Positions 1 through 6,494 of a stretch of 33,141 bases of DNA are shown here, in pieces. The stretch spans positions 1-33,141 of the IMG/VR virus record IMGVR_UViG_3300020411_000702; one strand, written 5' to 3'. Numbering within the stretch: the stretch's first letter is position 1; each line of letters begins with the position of its first letter. This DNA comes from a virus. The translations under genes and the position numbers were made by a program. A model generated the notes under the pieces. It did not search any database, was not told the DNA's origin, and was given only the letters and a program-made list of their open reading frames with translations.

Positions 1-132
1 ATAGTGAGGGTGAGGGAGAAAAGAAGTGGAGATGTTTATTTTTTAATGAACCCACATTTTGCGAGCGTGGGTGGAGTAAAGAGGAGAGGATATTTACAAA
101 GTCAATTTGAGGAGGCAATAAACGAATTGTGA
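1..132 (+). CDS. 3' end of a truncated gene, function unknown
   Basis: Frame 1 is open from the left edge to a TGA at 130-132 and gives the last 43 residues of a protein that begins outside the window. The residues (for example FLMNPHFASVGG and a C-terminal FEEAINEL) look protein-like. The stop overlaps the GTG start of the next gene as GTGA, the same 4-nt overlap style used throughout this genome. A competing frame (3-110) also stays open but has no such junction. I do not recognise the family. It is probably co-transcribed with the terminase gene. Confidence 0.6.
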   Translation: MVRVREKRSGDVYFLMNPHFASVGGVKRRGYLQSQFEEAINEL

Positions 133-335
133 AATATAGTGAGTATCAGAAACTAAGGATTGCACCCATGTATGTATCAAATGAGGAAAGGATGAGGTTA
201 GGGATACAGAGATATGGGAGTGATGTACCTGTTGCTGAATATGAGAAAGCGAAGGCAGCGAAGGATGGAGTTGTAAAGAAAGTGGTTGAAGAAGTTAAAG
301 AAGAGGAAGAGGACGATAGTGTGGAAGAAGGTTAG
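129..335 (+). CDS. Small acidic-tailed protein upstream of terminase, unknown function
   Basis: This 68-aa protein starts with GTG at 129, with a GAGGAGG Shine-Dalgarno element at about 109-115. The first 40 residues are mixed and include a YxxLRIAPMYVS segment. The last 25 are a charged Lys/Glu helix ending in a run of Glu and Asp. No family is recognised. It overlaps the upstream truncated gene by 4 nt and is followed after one base by a 35-aa ORF and then terL, so it belongs to the terminase operon. A DNA-packaging accessory role is a guess from position only. Confidence 0.6.
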   Translation: MKYSEYQKLRIAPMYVSNEERMRLGIQRYGSDVPVAEYEKAKAAKDGVVKKVVEEVKEEEEDDSVEEG

Positions 336-336
336 A

Positions 337-444
337 ATGAAACTGCTTTTACAGGTGGTGCTGGAAAGCTCACTAGCCGTAATGGTTGGTGGTTGTTGGC
401 AAAGCCTCTCTGTTAGTGAATTGGCAGGGGGGCTTTGTTCATGA
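337..444 (+). CDS. 35-aa hydrophobic ORF translationally coupled to terL
   Basis: ATG at 337 follows the previous stop by one base and has a GAAGG ribosome site 5 nt before it. The 35-aa product starts MKLLLQVVLESSLAVMVGGC, which resembles a signal or lipoprotein leader: a hydrophobic stretch followed by VGGC, a loose lipobox. Its TGA stop (442-444) overlaps the terL ATG (441-443) as ATGA. Tight packing on both sides argues that it is translated. T7 has its Rz/Rz1 lysis lipoproteins next to gene 19, so a minimal outer-membrane spanin-like lipoprotein is conceivable, but the protein is very short. It may serve mainly as a leader peptide that opens the hairpin at 400-437. Confidence 0.45.
   Translation: MKLLLQVVLESSLAVMVGGCWQSLSVSELAGGLCS
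400..437 (+). promoter_or_regulatory. Hairpin sequestering the terL ribosome-binding site
   Basis: Bases 400-412 (CAAAGCCTCTCTG) pair without interruption with 425-437 (CAGGGGGGCTTTG): 13 bp including G-U pairs, with a 12-nt loop. The 3' arm contains the AGGGGGG ribosome-binding site (426-432) for the terL ATG at 441. No U-run follows, so it is not an intrinsic terminator. The hairpin lies inside the 35-aa ORF, so a ribosome translating that ORF would melt it. This predicts that terL translation depends on the upstream ORF. Confidence 0.55.
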
Positions 445-2249
445 ATTGGGAACCATTACCCGAAGAATTGTGGCCTTTTAAAAATTTCCTTTGTTACTTG
501 TTAAGGGAATTAGGTTTAGCTGATACTCCGACGTTAAGGCAGTTATCTGTAGCGGAATGGTTAGAGAATGGGCCAGATCGTTGTATTACGACTGCTTATC
601 GAGGGTTGGGTAAATCATTTGAAAGTGGTGCTTATGCTTTGTGGCGATTAAGGCATGATCCATTTACTGAGAAGATCTTGATTCCTGCTGCGACGGCTGA
701 GAAAGCAGAGGAGGTAGCGACATTTATGGCTAGATGTATCAGGGATGTTGATATTTTGAGATGTTTAGAACCAAGACCAGATGGAAGATCAAGTTTTAAA
801 GCATTTGATGTTGGGCCTGCTGTAATTGATCAGAGTCCCAGTGTGAGAACTGTGGGAATCTTGAGTCCAAGTTTGACTGGTAAGCGTTGTACTTTGGCAT
901 TGCCAGATGATATTGAGACTTTAAATAATTCAATTACACCGTTAAAGCAGGAAAGATTAGCGCAGGCGGTTACGGAATTAGAGGCAATTATTAAACCTGA
1001 TGATCCTGGTTTTGATCCAAAAGCTGAAAGGGATTACACGTTAGGAGGAAAGAAACAGATTTTTCCAAGGCAAATTCGTTACCTAGGAACGCCTCACCTT
1101 GAAAGTTCACTTTACCTAAAGCTAGTGAGGGAGAGGGATTACGCGATTCGTTTTTGGCCTGCGAGATTTCCTGATCCAAAAGATTCTGAGCAATGGGATT
1201 GTTATGAAGGATTTTTAGCGCCTGATATTGCATCGACTGTTGAGGAAAGACCAGAGGTGGCTGGTGAGCCTACTGATCCTGAACGCTTTGGGCATGAGGA
1301 ATTGCTAAAACGTGAAACGAGGATGACAAGATCAGCAGTTCAATTGCAATTTCAGTTGAATTGTCGTTTAAGTACTTTAGATCGTTATCCAATCCGATTA
1401 AGTGATTTGATCGTGATGGATCTAGATGGGAAGGCTTTACCTGAAATTGTGATATGGGGCAATAGCCCCGATTTAAGGATCCAGAATTTGATTTGTGTAG
1501 GAATGGGGGCTGATCGCTATTATCACCGTCCTGCGGCTGTTAACGGGTGGATACCGACGAAAGATGAGTGGCGTTGTGTTCTCGCTGTGGACCCTTCAGG
1601 CCGCGGAAGCGATGAGCTTGCTTGGAGTTGCATAGCAGAACTCAATGGTAATTTCTTTGTTTTAGAAAGTGGTGGAACAACTAGAGGATATGAAATAGAG
1701 GTTTTACAGCTATTAGCGAAAGTTGCAAAGAAATGGAATGTAACTCAAGTTGTTGCTGAATCAAATATGGGTGATGGCATGTTTACGGCTTTATTGCAGC
1801 CAGTAATGAATAAAATTTATCCTGTTGGAATTGAAGAAGTTAGAGTCAGCATCCAAAAAGAAAGACGTATTGTTGATACTCTTGCGCCGTTAATTCAACA
1901 ACATCGAATGGTTATCAGCACAGATGTAATTAAAAAGGATTATGCAACGGCTGAACGTGATCCAGAATCAGGACATCAAAGATCTTTGCTTTATGGAATG
2001 AGCCGCATAACCACCGATAGAGGAAGTTTGTTATTTGACGATAAAATTGATGCTCTTAGCTTAGGAATTAAGTTCTTTACGGAAGCTGCTGCACAAGATC
2101 AAGTCAGACAAAAAAGAGAACGTCAGGAAGAACTAGATGATCTAATCAGAGAAGCTTGGTTTGATGAAACTGGTGCAGGTTTAGATGATTTAGCATGTGG
2201 ATTCAAGCCACAACAAAGATCAGGTGCTTACGGTGGTGTCAGGCGTTAG
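441..2249 (+). CDS. terL: Terminase large subunit (T7 gp19-like)
   Basis: This is the ATPase/nuclease motor that packages DNA through the portal. The Walker A motif is AYRGLGKS at about residues 52-59 (T7 type) and the Walker B motif is LALPDDIE at about 152-159. The C-terminal RNase H-like nuclease shows an acidic residue in VLAVDPSGRGSD, a second in VVAESNMGDG and a third in FDDKIDALSLG. The length of 602 aa suits the family. I chose ATG 441 because AGGGGGG lies 8 nt before it; an in-frame TTG at 435 lies closer and is less likely. Unlike in T7, the gene runs opposite to the structural genes. Its 3' end overlaps the convergent small-terminase gene by 11 nt. Confidence 0.96.
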   Translation: MNWEPLPEELWPFKNFLCYLLRELGLADTPTLRQLSVAEWLENGPDRCITTAYRGLGKSFESGAYALWRLRHDPFTEKILIPAATAEKAEEVATFMARCIRDVDILRCLEPRPDGRSSFKAFDVGPAVIDQSPSVRTVGILSPSLTGKRCTLALPDDIETLNNSITPLKQERLAQAVTELEAIIKPDDPGFDPKAERDYTLGGKKQIFPRQIRYLGTPHLESSLYLKLVRERDYAIRFWPARFPDPKDSEQWDCYEGFLAPDIASTVEERPEVAGEPTDPERFGHEELLKRETRMTRSAVQLQFQLNCRLSTLDRYPIRLSDLIVMDLDGKALPEIVIWGNSPDLRIQNLICVGMGADRYYHRPAAVNGWIPTKDEWRCVLAVDPSGRGSDELAWSCIAELNGNFFVLESGGTTRGYEIEVLQLLAKVAKKWNVTQVVAESNMGDGMFTALLQPVMNKIYPVGIEEVRVSIQKERRIVDTLAPLIQQHRMVISTDVIKKDYATAERDPESGHQRSLLYGMSRITTDRGSLLFDDKIDALSLGIKFFTEAAAQDQVRQKRERQEELDDLIREAWFDETGAGLDDLACGFKPQQRSGAYGGVRR

Positions 2250-2511
2250 CCATGTTATTTTCTAACTTTTTCCTGACTGTAGAGAAATCTAATTTTTTAG
2301 CCATTTGTGATTTTAATCTTTCGCTATCTGCCTCTGCAAGGTTGGCGGTAATGTTGTTTTGCTTAAGTAATTGAGCAGCCAATCTGAGGTCATCATTGCT
2401 GACGGGTTGGTAATTGCCATCTTTATCTACGCTGCCTTTCTCTATGCGATCAATGACCGTTTCAATCGTTAAAGATTGCAGCTTGGCTAAGTTGTCAGCA
2501 TCGTTATTCAT
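2239..2511 (-). CDS. terS: Probable terminase small subunit (T7 gp18-like)
   Basis: Starting at ATG 2511 the product is 90 aa, almost the length of T7 gp18 (89 aa). A TTG at 2532 would add seven residues. It is mostly helical and contains DLRLAAQLLKQNNITANLAE, the type of segment seen in DNA maturase A proteins of T7-like phages, followed by a Lys-rich region. It abuts terL, which is where a small subunit is expected, but on the opposite strand, ending convergently with an 11-nt overlap. The assignment rests on size, position and weak similarity recalled from memory. A regulatory protein is the alternative. Confidence 0.6.
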   Translation of the reverse strand: MNNDADNLAKLQSLTIETVIDRIEKGSVDKDGNYQPVSNDDLRLAAQLLKQNNITANLAEADSERLKSQMAKKLDFSTVRKKLENNMANA

Positions 2512-2551
2512 AACTTGATTGTTACTTAACAATTAGATACTAAAGTAAGAC

Positions 2552-2563
2552 TGCATCCATGCA
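2552..2563 (+). promoter_or_regulatory. TGCA-N4-TGCA palindrome, divergent terS / membrane-protein gap
   Basis: The palindrome TGCATCCATGCA is preceded on the plus strand by GATACTAAAGTAAGAC. It lies 11 nt before the ATG at 2575, a start that lacks a Shine-Dalgarno sequence, and 40 nt upstream of the divergent terS start. It is one of six copies, each in its own intergenic gap. I infer a transcription start or operator element that could serve both directions here. Confidence 0.55.
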
Positions 2564-2574
2564 AAGTTTCGCTA

Positions 2575-3030
2575 ATGGCAACAACAGCACCACCGAAAGA
2601 AAAAGAAGTCGAAATAAATAAAGAAGATGACGATACTCCTGAATACCAGGAGATGATCATGTTCTATATATCAAATATTATTCGTGCATCTCTTACCCTT
2701 TGGTGTTTGGCAATAATTTCTCTTGCGTACATAAAATTGCCCCCAAAAATGTTCGGTATGGAGATACCTGAACAACGTATAGACGCTACATATAGCGCTG
2801 GATTATTAGGAAATCTACTTGCTAGTTATGGCATTTCGATAGGAGGTATGGGCAAAAAGAAGAAAAGGGAAAATGGGGAAGGTCAGAATGGTAGTGGAAG
2901 TAGCAACAACCGTGCGGAAACTGTTATAAGACTTCTGCATGATGTTGAGCTTAAGGTTGACAAACCTAAGATCGATAAAATCACAAACAAACCTATTGAT
3001 CCTGTTACTGGTCGCTTGGAGACAACATGA
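2575..3030 (+). CDS. Membrane protein, holin candidate
   Basis: This 151-aa protein has a charged cytoplasmic-type N-terminus (about 25 residues) and a clear transmembrane helix at about residues 35-57 (IIRASLTLWCLAIISLAYI). A second, weaker hydrophobic segment lies near 73-92 (SAGLLGNLLASYGISIGGMG), followed directly by a KKKKR cluster and a polar Gly/Asn/Ser linker. Two membrane segments with a basic tail suit a class II holin, and T7 places its holin (17.5) between the fibre and terminase genes. However, the C-terminal 50 residues are longer than usual. No endolysin is adjacent. It is the first gene of a plus-strand set and overlaps the next gene by 4 nt (ATGA). Confidence 0.6.
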   Translation: MATTAPPKEKEVEINKEDDDTPEYQEMIMFYISNIIRASLTLWCLAIISLAYIKLPPKMFGMEIPEQRIDATYSAGLLGNLLASYGISIGGMGKKKKRENGEGQNGSGSSNNRAETVIRLLHDVELKVDKPKIDKITNKPIDPVTGRLETT

Positions 3031-3518
3031 AACGACTACTCATCCTTTTCCTATTAGCATCACCAGCTAATGCCGATATTTATCACACCATTTCCAAGTC
3101 AACAGCTTTAAAGGTTAATGCTGGTGCAACTCAGACAACCAGGCTTGGGACAAGTTATTCGGTAAGCGGATCAGGTGTGGATACGAGTTACACGCCGTCA
3201 GGAGGAAGTGCCGTTAGTGATGGCCTTGGTTCATTGACTATCAGTTCAGGAGTTGGTGCGATTCCATCATTAGAAGTAACTCAAAAAACCGCAGGAAATT
3301 CTTTCAGCTTCAGCCAAAATTTTCTCCAAGGGGACGCTATAAGTGGCTCTGCCCCAACAGTAGGGACAGTCGGTAACTTCTCAGAGCAGACATCAACTCT
3401 AGCTGGATCAGCAGGCTCGCTCGCTGGCACGATAACTGATACTGCAATAACTTTGACTGCGGGAGGCGCAGGAACAGAGGCAGTTGGGCAAATAATTAAT
3501 GAAATCGTGGTTAAGTAA
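3027..3518 (+). CDS. Secreted Ser/Gly/Thr-rich protein with Sec signal peptide
   Basis: This 163-aa protein has a classical signal peptide (MKRLLILFLLASPANA, cleavage expected before DIYH). The mature part is rich in Ser, Thr and Gly with alternating hydrophobic residues and almost no charge, suggesting a beta-structured exported protein. From memory, similar signal-peptide proteins starting D-I-Y/T-H-x-I-S occur in marine cyanophages, with no known role. The gene is translationally coupled to its neighbours: a 4-nt overlap upstream and a 20-nt overlap downstream. Export to the host periplasm or outer membrane during late infection is inferred. Confidence 0.7.
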   Translation: MKRLLILFLLASPANADIYHTISKSTALKVNAGATQTTRLGTSYSVSGSGVDTSYTPSGGSAVSDGLGSLTISSGVGAIPSLEVTQKTAGNSFSFSQNFLQGDAISGSAPTVGTVGNFSEQTSTLAGSAGSLAGTITDTAITLTAGGAGTEAVGQIINEIVVK

Positions 3519-3936
3519 ATTAGCCTTGCTATCTATTACTTTTGCCCCACAAGTTAGGGCAGAAAAAATAGTGCCAAATTTCCAACAGGGAGTTTTACAA
3601 AATCACACCGAGACGAAGACAATTTTAAAACGCGACCTGACCGTTTTTGAATTTCGGAACGGGTATGAACTTACTGTTGGTGGGGTCAATGTCAAACCTT
3701 CTACGAATAATATTGCACCTTCTGGTTTAATTAAAACAGCAGGGACAGTATCAGGAACAGCTACAACTTATGTCATGCCAGATCTAACAACTAAGCCTCA
3801 ATATTCAATCGTTAATGAAGGTGCATCTTTTAGTTACTATGAAACATTAGAAACTCCAGGGATTAAATCTATGACCAAAATAATAGAAGAACAAACCATA
3901 GAAAGTATCTCAGATAGTACGAGTACTTTTCAATGA
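3499..3936 (+). CDS. Secreted protein with Sec signal peptide, unknown function
   Basis: This 145-aa protein has an N-terminal signal peptide of about 22 residues (MKSWLSKLALLSITFAPQVRA, then EK). The mature part contains KTILKRDLTVFEFRNGYEL, then a neutral Thr/Ser-rich region, and ends in acidic and Ser/Thr residues. No known domain is recognised. It overlaps the preceding secreted-protein gene by 20 nt and the following one by 4 nt, so the three are expected to be made together and possibly to act together in the envelope. Confidence 0.68.
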   Translation: MKSWLSKLALLSITFAPQVRAEKIVPNFQQGVLQNHTETKTILKRDLTVFEFRNGYELTVGGVNVKPSTNNIAPSGLIKTAGTVSGTATTYVMPDLTTKPQYSIVNEGASFSYYETLETPGIKSMTKIIEEQTIESISDSTSTFQ

Positions 3937-4613
3937 AAAATATATATTTAGCTCTTTTATTTATTACTTTACCTGTTAAATCTTTCGCACAAAGTATCAA
4001 TACTTCAAGCCAATCAACGGGGTCAGTCGTTAACCAGGCAGTGCAAGTTGTACCTTCGAGGCAGTTCCAATATCAACTTGGTGCAAATCAAGTTTGCCAA
4101 GGAGCAACATTAAATATATCGCCATTCCTTAGTCATACCAATAGTTTTGGATCGCCTTATCAGCCCTATTATTCTAGACCTATCTATTCAACGAAAGATA
4201 TAGAGGGTGCTTTTGATGCAGATAACAATCCAATTGGAGATGGCGAACCAGATGAGCCTACAAAGATAATTAGAACAGAACAAGTAAGAACAGGGATGCA
4301 AGAATCGAACACAAGTTTAAACGGCGGCATAACCGCCACGCTGTCCATACCGTTAAGTTTTAGATACCAGAAGCTTTGCCGCAAGGGATTAGAAAGACAA
4401 GTTGAATTATATGAGGCTTCTTTAGCATCAAAACGGTTAAATTATGAAATGTCGAGATTAGCTACATGCTCAAAACACATCAGAGAAGGTAATATTTTTG
4501 TTGGAGAAATGGCAAAGATTTGTGCAGATGTAAAAGTAGTTTCGCCTCCTAATGTTGAACATACCCATGCTATTTCTTCCGATCTCTCTGTAACTTCCGA
4601 CGCTCAAAAGTAG
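3933..4613 (+). CDS. Secreted protein with Sec signal peptide and helical C-terminus
   Basis: This 226-aa protein has a signal peptide (MKNIYLALLFITLPVKSFA, then QS). The middle part is Pro/Tyr/Ser-rich, and Cys residues near positions 47, 149, 179 and 192 could form disulphides in the periplasm. The C-terminal third is helical (LERQVELYEASLASKRLNYE), followed by a short Cys-containing stretch. The family is unknown. It is the last gene of the plus-strand secreted set. Its final 44 nt overlap the convergent minus-strand gene ending at 4570, so the two transcripts are antisense there. Confidence 0.7.
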   Translation: MKNIYLALLFITLPVKSFAQSINTSSQSTGSVVNQAVQVVPSRQFQYQLGANQVCQGATLNISPFLSHTNSFGSPYQPYYSRPIYSTKDIEGAFDADNNPIGDGEPDEPTKIIRTEQVRTGMQESNTSLNGGITATLSIPLSFRYQKLCRKGLERQVELYEASLASKRLNYEMSRLATCSKHIREGNIFVGEMAKICADVKVVSPPNVEHTHAISSDLSVTSDAQK

Positions 4614-5190
4614 ATAAAACTTTTTGTTTTTTACCAATCATTTTTTTAACTTTAGCTATTAATTTTTTAAATATAGGCTTCAAAGCTTTAGTTAAAATTG
4701 GCGTAATTGTAGCGGCGGTTGTAGCCACAACAGTTATTCCGAATGTGGTTGCAGCTACGGATGGACTAGGAAGATACTTATCTGCAATATTAGTTGGCCC
4801 CCATATCTCAAGACACTTATCACCAACAACTTCAAATCCAATAACCTTTTCCTTAGCCTTTGCATTTCTTATATCCCCTAACCGATACTGTTGATCTTTA
4901 GCAGGACATTCAATTTCTAGTTCTCCTGTGTCAACTAAACTTGTATCTACATCCGTATTATTATTCTTGTTTTTTTGCGATTTAGAATTGTCGTCAGGGG
5001 GTGTAGGGGTAGGAGGTTTTTTTAAAGTTTGCATTTTTATAGGGTTATATCTCATCGGTTCAAAGAACGGAAAGATAAAATCAAACCCTGGCTTTTCTAC
5101 ATTTAATTCTCTTGTTATCTGAGGAGTAGTAGGCAGACTATTTATTTTTGGTATTCCAACTTTCTCTACTTTTATCTTTTCAATCTTCAC
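4570..5190 (-). CDS. Pro-rich protein with hydrophobic and strongly basic C-terminus
   Basis: This 206-aa protein starts with GTG at 5190, sharing bases with the upstream stop (TAGTG). An N-terminal Pro-rich region with short PxP motifs and an Asn/Lys linker precedes a small Cys-containing domain near residues 95-133 (IECPAKDQQYRLGDI, GFEVVGDKCLEIWGP). A hydrophobic Ala/Thr/Val segment follows at about 142-165, then a very basic tail. From memory, proteins with the same EIWGP - PSPSV - membrane helix - KKxxKK order are frequent in marine cyanophages and are uncharacterised. It is the last gene of the minus-strand late set. Confidence 0.7.
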   Translation of the reverse strand: MKIEKIKVEKVGIPKINSLPTTPQITRELNVEKPGFDFIFPFFEPMRYNPIKMQTLKKPPTPTPPDDNSKSQKNKNNNTDVDTSLVDTGELEIECPAKDQQYRLGDIRNAKAKEKVIGFEVVGDKCLEIWGPTNIADKYLPSPSVAATTFGITVVATTAATITPILTKALKPIFKKLIAKVKKMIGKKQKVLSTFERRKLQRDRKK

Positions 5191-5699
5191 TAGCAGTCCA
5201 CAAAATCACCGCCTATGTTTTTCCCGATCTGTGAAGCTTTTTTAGTTGCTACTGAATTAGCTAACCATCCCACGACAGGAATATTAGAAAGGAAACCAGA
5301 GGCAGGGGTAGAAGAAATCAAAGCGCCTCCAACAATCTCGCCTTGTGATTCAGCGCTGCCTTTATCTTTTATACATTGCAAATATGCAGAAGTTAATTTT
5401 GCGTTATCTACAGGATGATGAGCAATATATTCTTTTCTTGTGTAGTCAGTTTTTCCATTCCATTTTGACTTTTCGCTAGAAAACAACACAGTCTTAGGTT
5501 GGTGCATATTATGAGTGATTGTTAAATCTAATTTTTCTCCGTCTTTGCTATATCGCATTTGTGATGCGCTGTTTTCTGTCGTCGCTAATCGGGCTAGATC
5601 GGGGATGCCATTATTAGCTTTAGATAACAACGACAAAGAAAAGAAATTAGACCCAATCAAGCCAAGACCTAGCAGGCCAGGTAAGAAATTTTCTTTCAT
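5190..5699 (-). CDS. Small protein with N-terminal membrane segment, unknown function
   Basis: This 169-aa protein has a hydrophobic N-terminus (FLPGLLGLGLIGSNFFSLSLL, residues 5-25) that could be a signal anchor. A soluble part with a predicted beta region around residues 45-95 follows. The C-terminal region, ASGFLSNIPVVGWLANSVA, is semi-hydrophobic and Gly-rich, as in membrane-active proteins. The gene starts in the stop of the 66-aa gene (TAATG) and ends in the start of the 206-aa gene, so the three form one unit. No family is recognised. Confidence 0.65.
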   Translation of the reverse strand: MKENFLPGLLGLGLIGSNFFSLSLLSKANNGIPDLARLATTENSASQMRYSKDGEKLDLTITHNMHQPKTVLFSSEKSKWNGKTDYTRKEYIAHHPVDNAKLTSAYLQCIKDKGSAESQGEIVGGALISSTPASGFLSNIPVVGWLANSVATKKASQIGKNIGGDFVDC

Positions 5700-5899
5700 T
5701 ACTTAAATGGCAATGCTGGCCCTGTGACGTTAGGCATTTTTATTTGATTTTGAATAACATCAATCATTTGATCCTGAAGAGTCAGCATCATTTGATTCAT
5801 AAAATCCACTCTTTTCATATAAATATATCCACCTCCTATAGCCATAGTTAAGGAGATAGCAAAAGACGCTATTGATATAGCATCAATAATTTTTCTCAT
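5699..5899 (-). CDS. Single-pass 66-aa membrane protein
   Basis: The N-terminal basic residues MRKII are followed by a transmembrane helix at about residues 6-27 (AISIASFAISLTMAIGGGYI), then an amphipathic stretch rich in Met, Gln and Asp and a short Pro-containing tail (NVTGPALPFK). The size and arrangement match small membrane proteins I recall from marine cyanophages. A lysis or envelope role is possible but not shown. An AAGG element lies about 10 nt before the ATG. The TGCA palindrome at 5937-5948 lies 37 nt upstream, so this gene probably heads its own transcript. Confidence 0.68.
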   Translation of the reverse strand: MRKIIDAISIASFAISLTMAIGGGYIYMKRVDFMNQMMLTLQDQMIDVIQNQIKMPNVTGPALPFK

Positions 5900-5936
5900 G
5901 AAAACTTTTCCTTGCTATCCAAGCCTAGCTATTCTC

Positions 5937-5948
5937 TGCACCTGTGCA
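5937..5948 (-). promoter_or_regulatory. TGCA-N4-TGCA palindrome before the small membrane-protein set
   Basis: Read on the minus strand the site is TTGCACAGGTGCAG, in the only gap (58 nt) between the adhesin set and the small membrane-protein set. The upstream minus-strand bases are AT-rich (AGTAATTGATT), without the clear GATAA box seen at 10489-10517. It is inferred to be a promoter or transcript 5' end for the genes at 5899-4570. Confidence 0.5.
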
Positions 5949-5957
5949 AATCAATTA

Positions 5958-6494
5958 CTAAGTTACTTCCACCCACTCTTCTTTTGTATTATCCCAGTTA
6001 TAGTTTTTGCCATCTGTAGGATACTGAACCCATTCACCAGTTGAATTTTTGTATTCATATATCGTTTGGTCATCTCCTCCTTTCCCTGGGTAGCTATCAG
6101 GTACAACAAATTCACATATACTTTCATCAAAGGGCCAAGGATGATAATTATTCCATTCTGCGTATTTTGCGTCAATTTTTGCTTGTTTTTCTTCAGCCGT
6201 CATGTCTCTGACATGCCATACATCTTTTACTGTGTCTTCATCAGCAAAATATTTATACTCTAATCCGTTATGAGTAAACGCCATTGAGATGTCTTCTCCT
6301 ATCAAGGGATCAAAGACTTCATAAGTTTTCAATACTGGTGGTGGAACTCTCTGAAATTTTTTATAGCCAGGTGGAGGAGAATCACTTGTCCAGTCATGGT
6401 CTGGAAAATTTACTTTTAAATTAGATTCAAAACTTGGATGAATACCGTTGATAGGTGTATTAGAGCTATCAACTTTGATAAATAAACGATCCAT
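5958..6494 (-). CDS. Possible tail-fibre/adhesin assembly protein
   Basis: This 178-aa acidic, Trp/Tyr-rich soluble protein has a Pro-rich N-terminal half and MTAEEKQAKIDAKYAEWN near residues 98-115. That Glu/Lys helix with T-A-E-E is typical of tail-fibre assembly proteins and chaperones. The C-terminal 50 residues contain repeated short W-V-x-Y/V motifs (GEWVQYPTDG, KEEWVEVT). It starts in the stop codon of the Gly-rich adhesin gene (TAATG), which supports a function linked to that adhesin. The assignment is from context and composition. Confidence 0.5.
   Translation of the reverse strand: MDRLFIKVDSSNTPINGIHPSFESNLKVNFPDHDWTSDSPPPGYKKFQRVPPPVLKTYEVFDPLIGEDISMAFTHNGLEYKYFADEDTVKDVWHVRDMTAEEKQAKIDAKYAEWNNYHPWPFDESICEFVVPDSYPGKGGDDQTIYEYKNSTGEWVQYPTDGKNYNWDNTKEEWVEVT

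Noticed and set aside
50-72. ACCCAC/GTGGGT hairpin near the left edge as a terminator
   Set aside because: The stem is only 6 bp, no T-run follows on either strand, and it lies inside the truncated coding frame.
2552-2563. LexA/SOS box interpretation of the palindrome
   Set aside because: The pattern does not match the CTG-N10-CAG, GAAC-N4-GTTC or RGTAC-N3-DGTWC types of LexA sites that I know.
4928-5122. Plus-strand ORF inside the 206-aa gene
   Set aside because: It is antisense to a gene with clear coding features and coupled starts. It has no ribosome site and no recognisable product.
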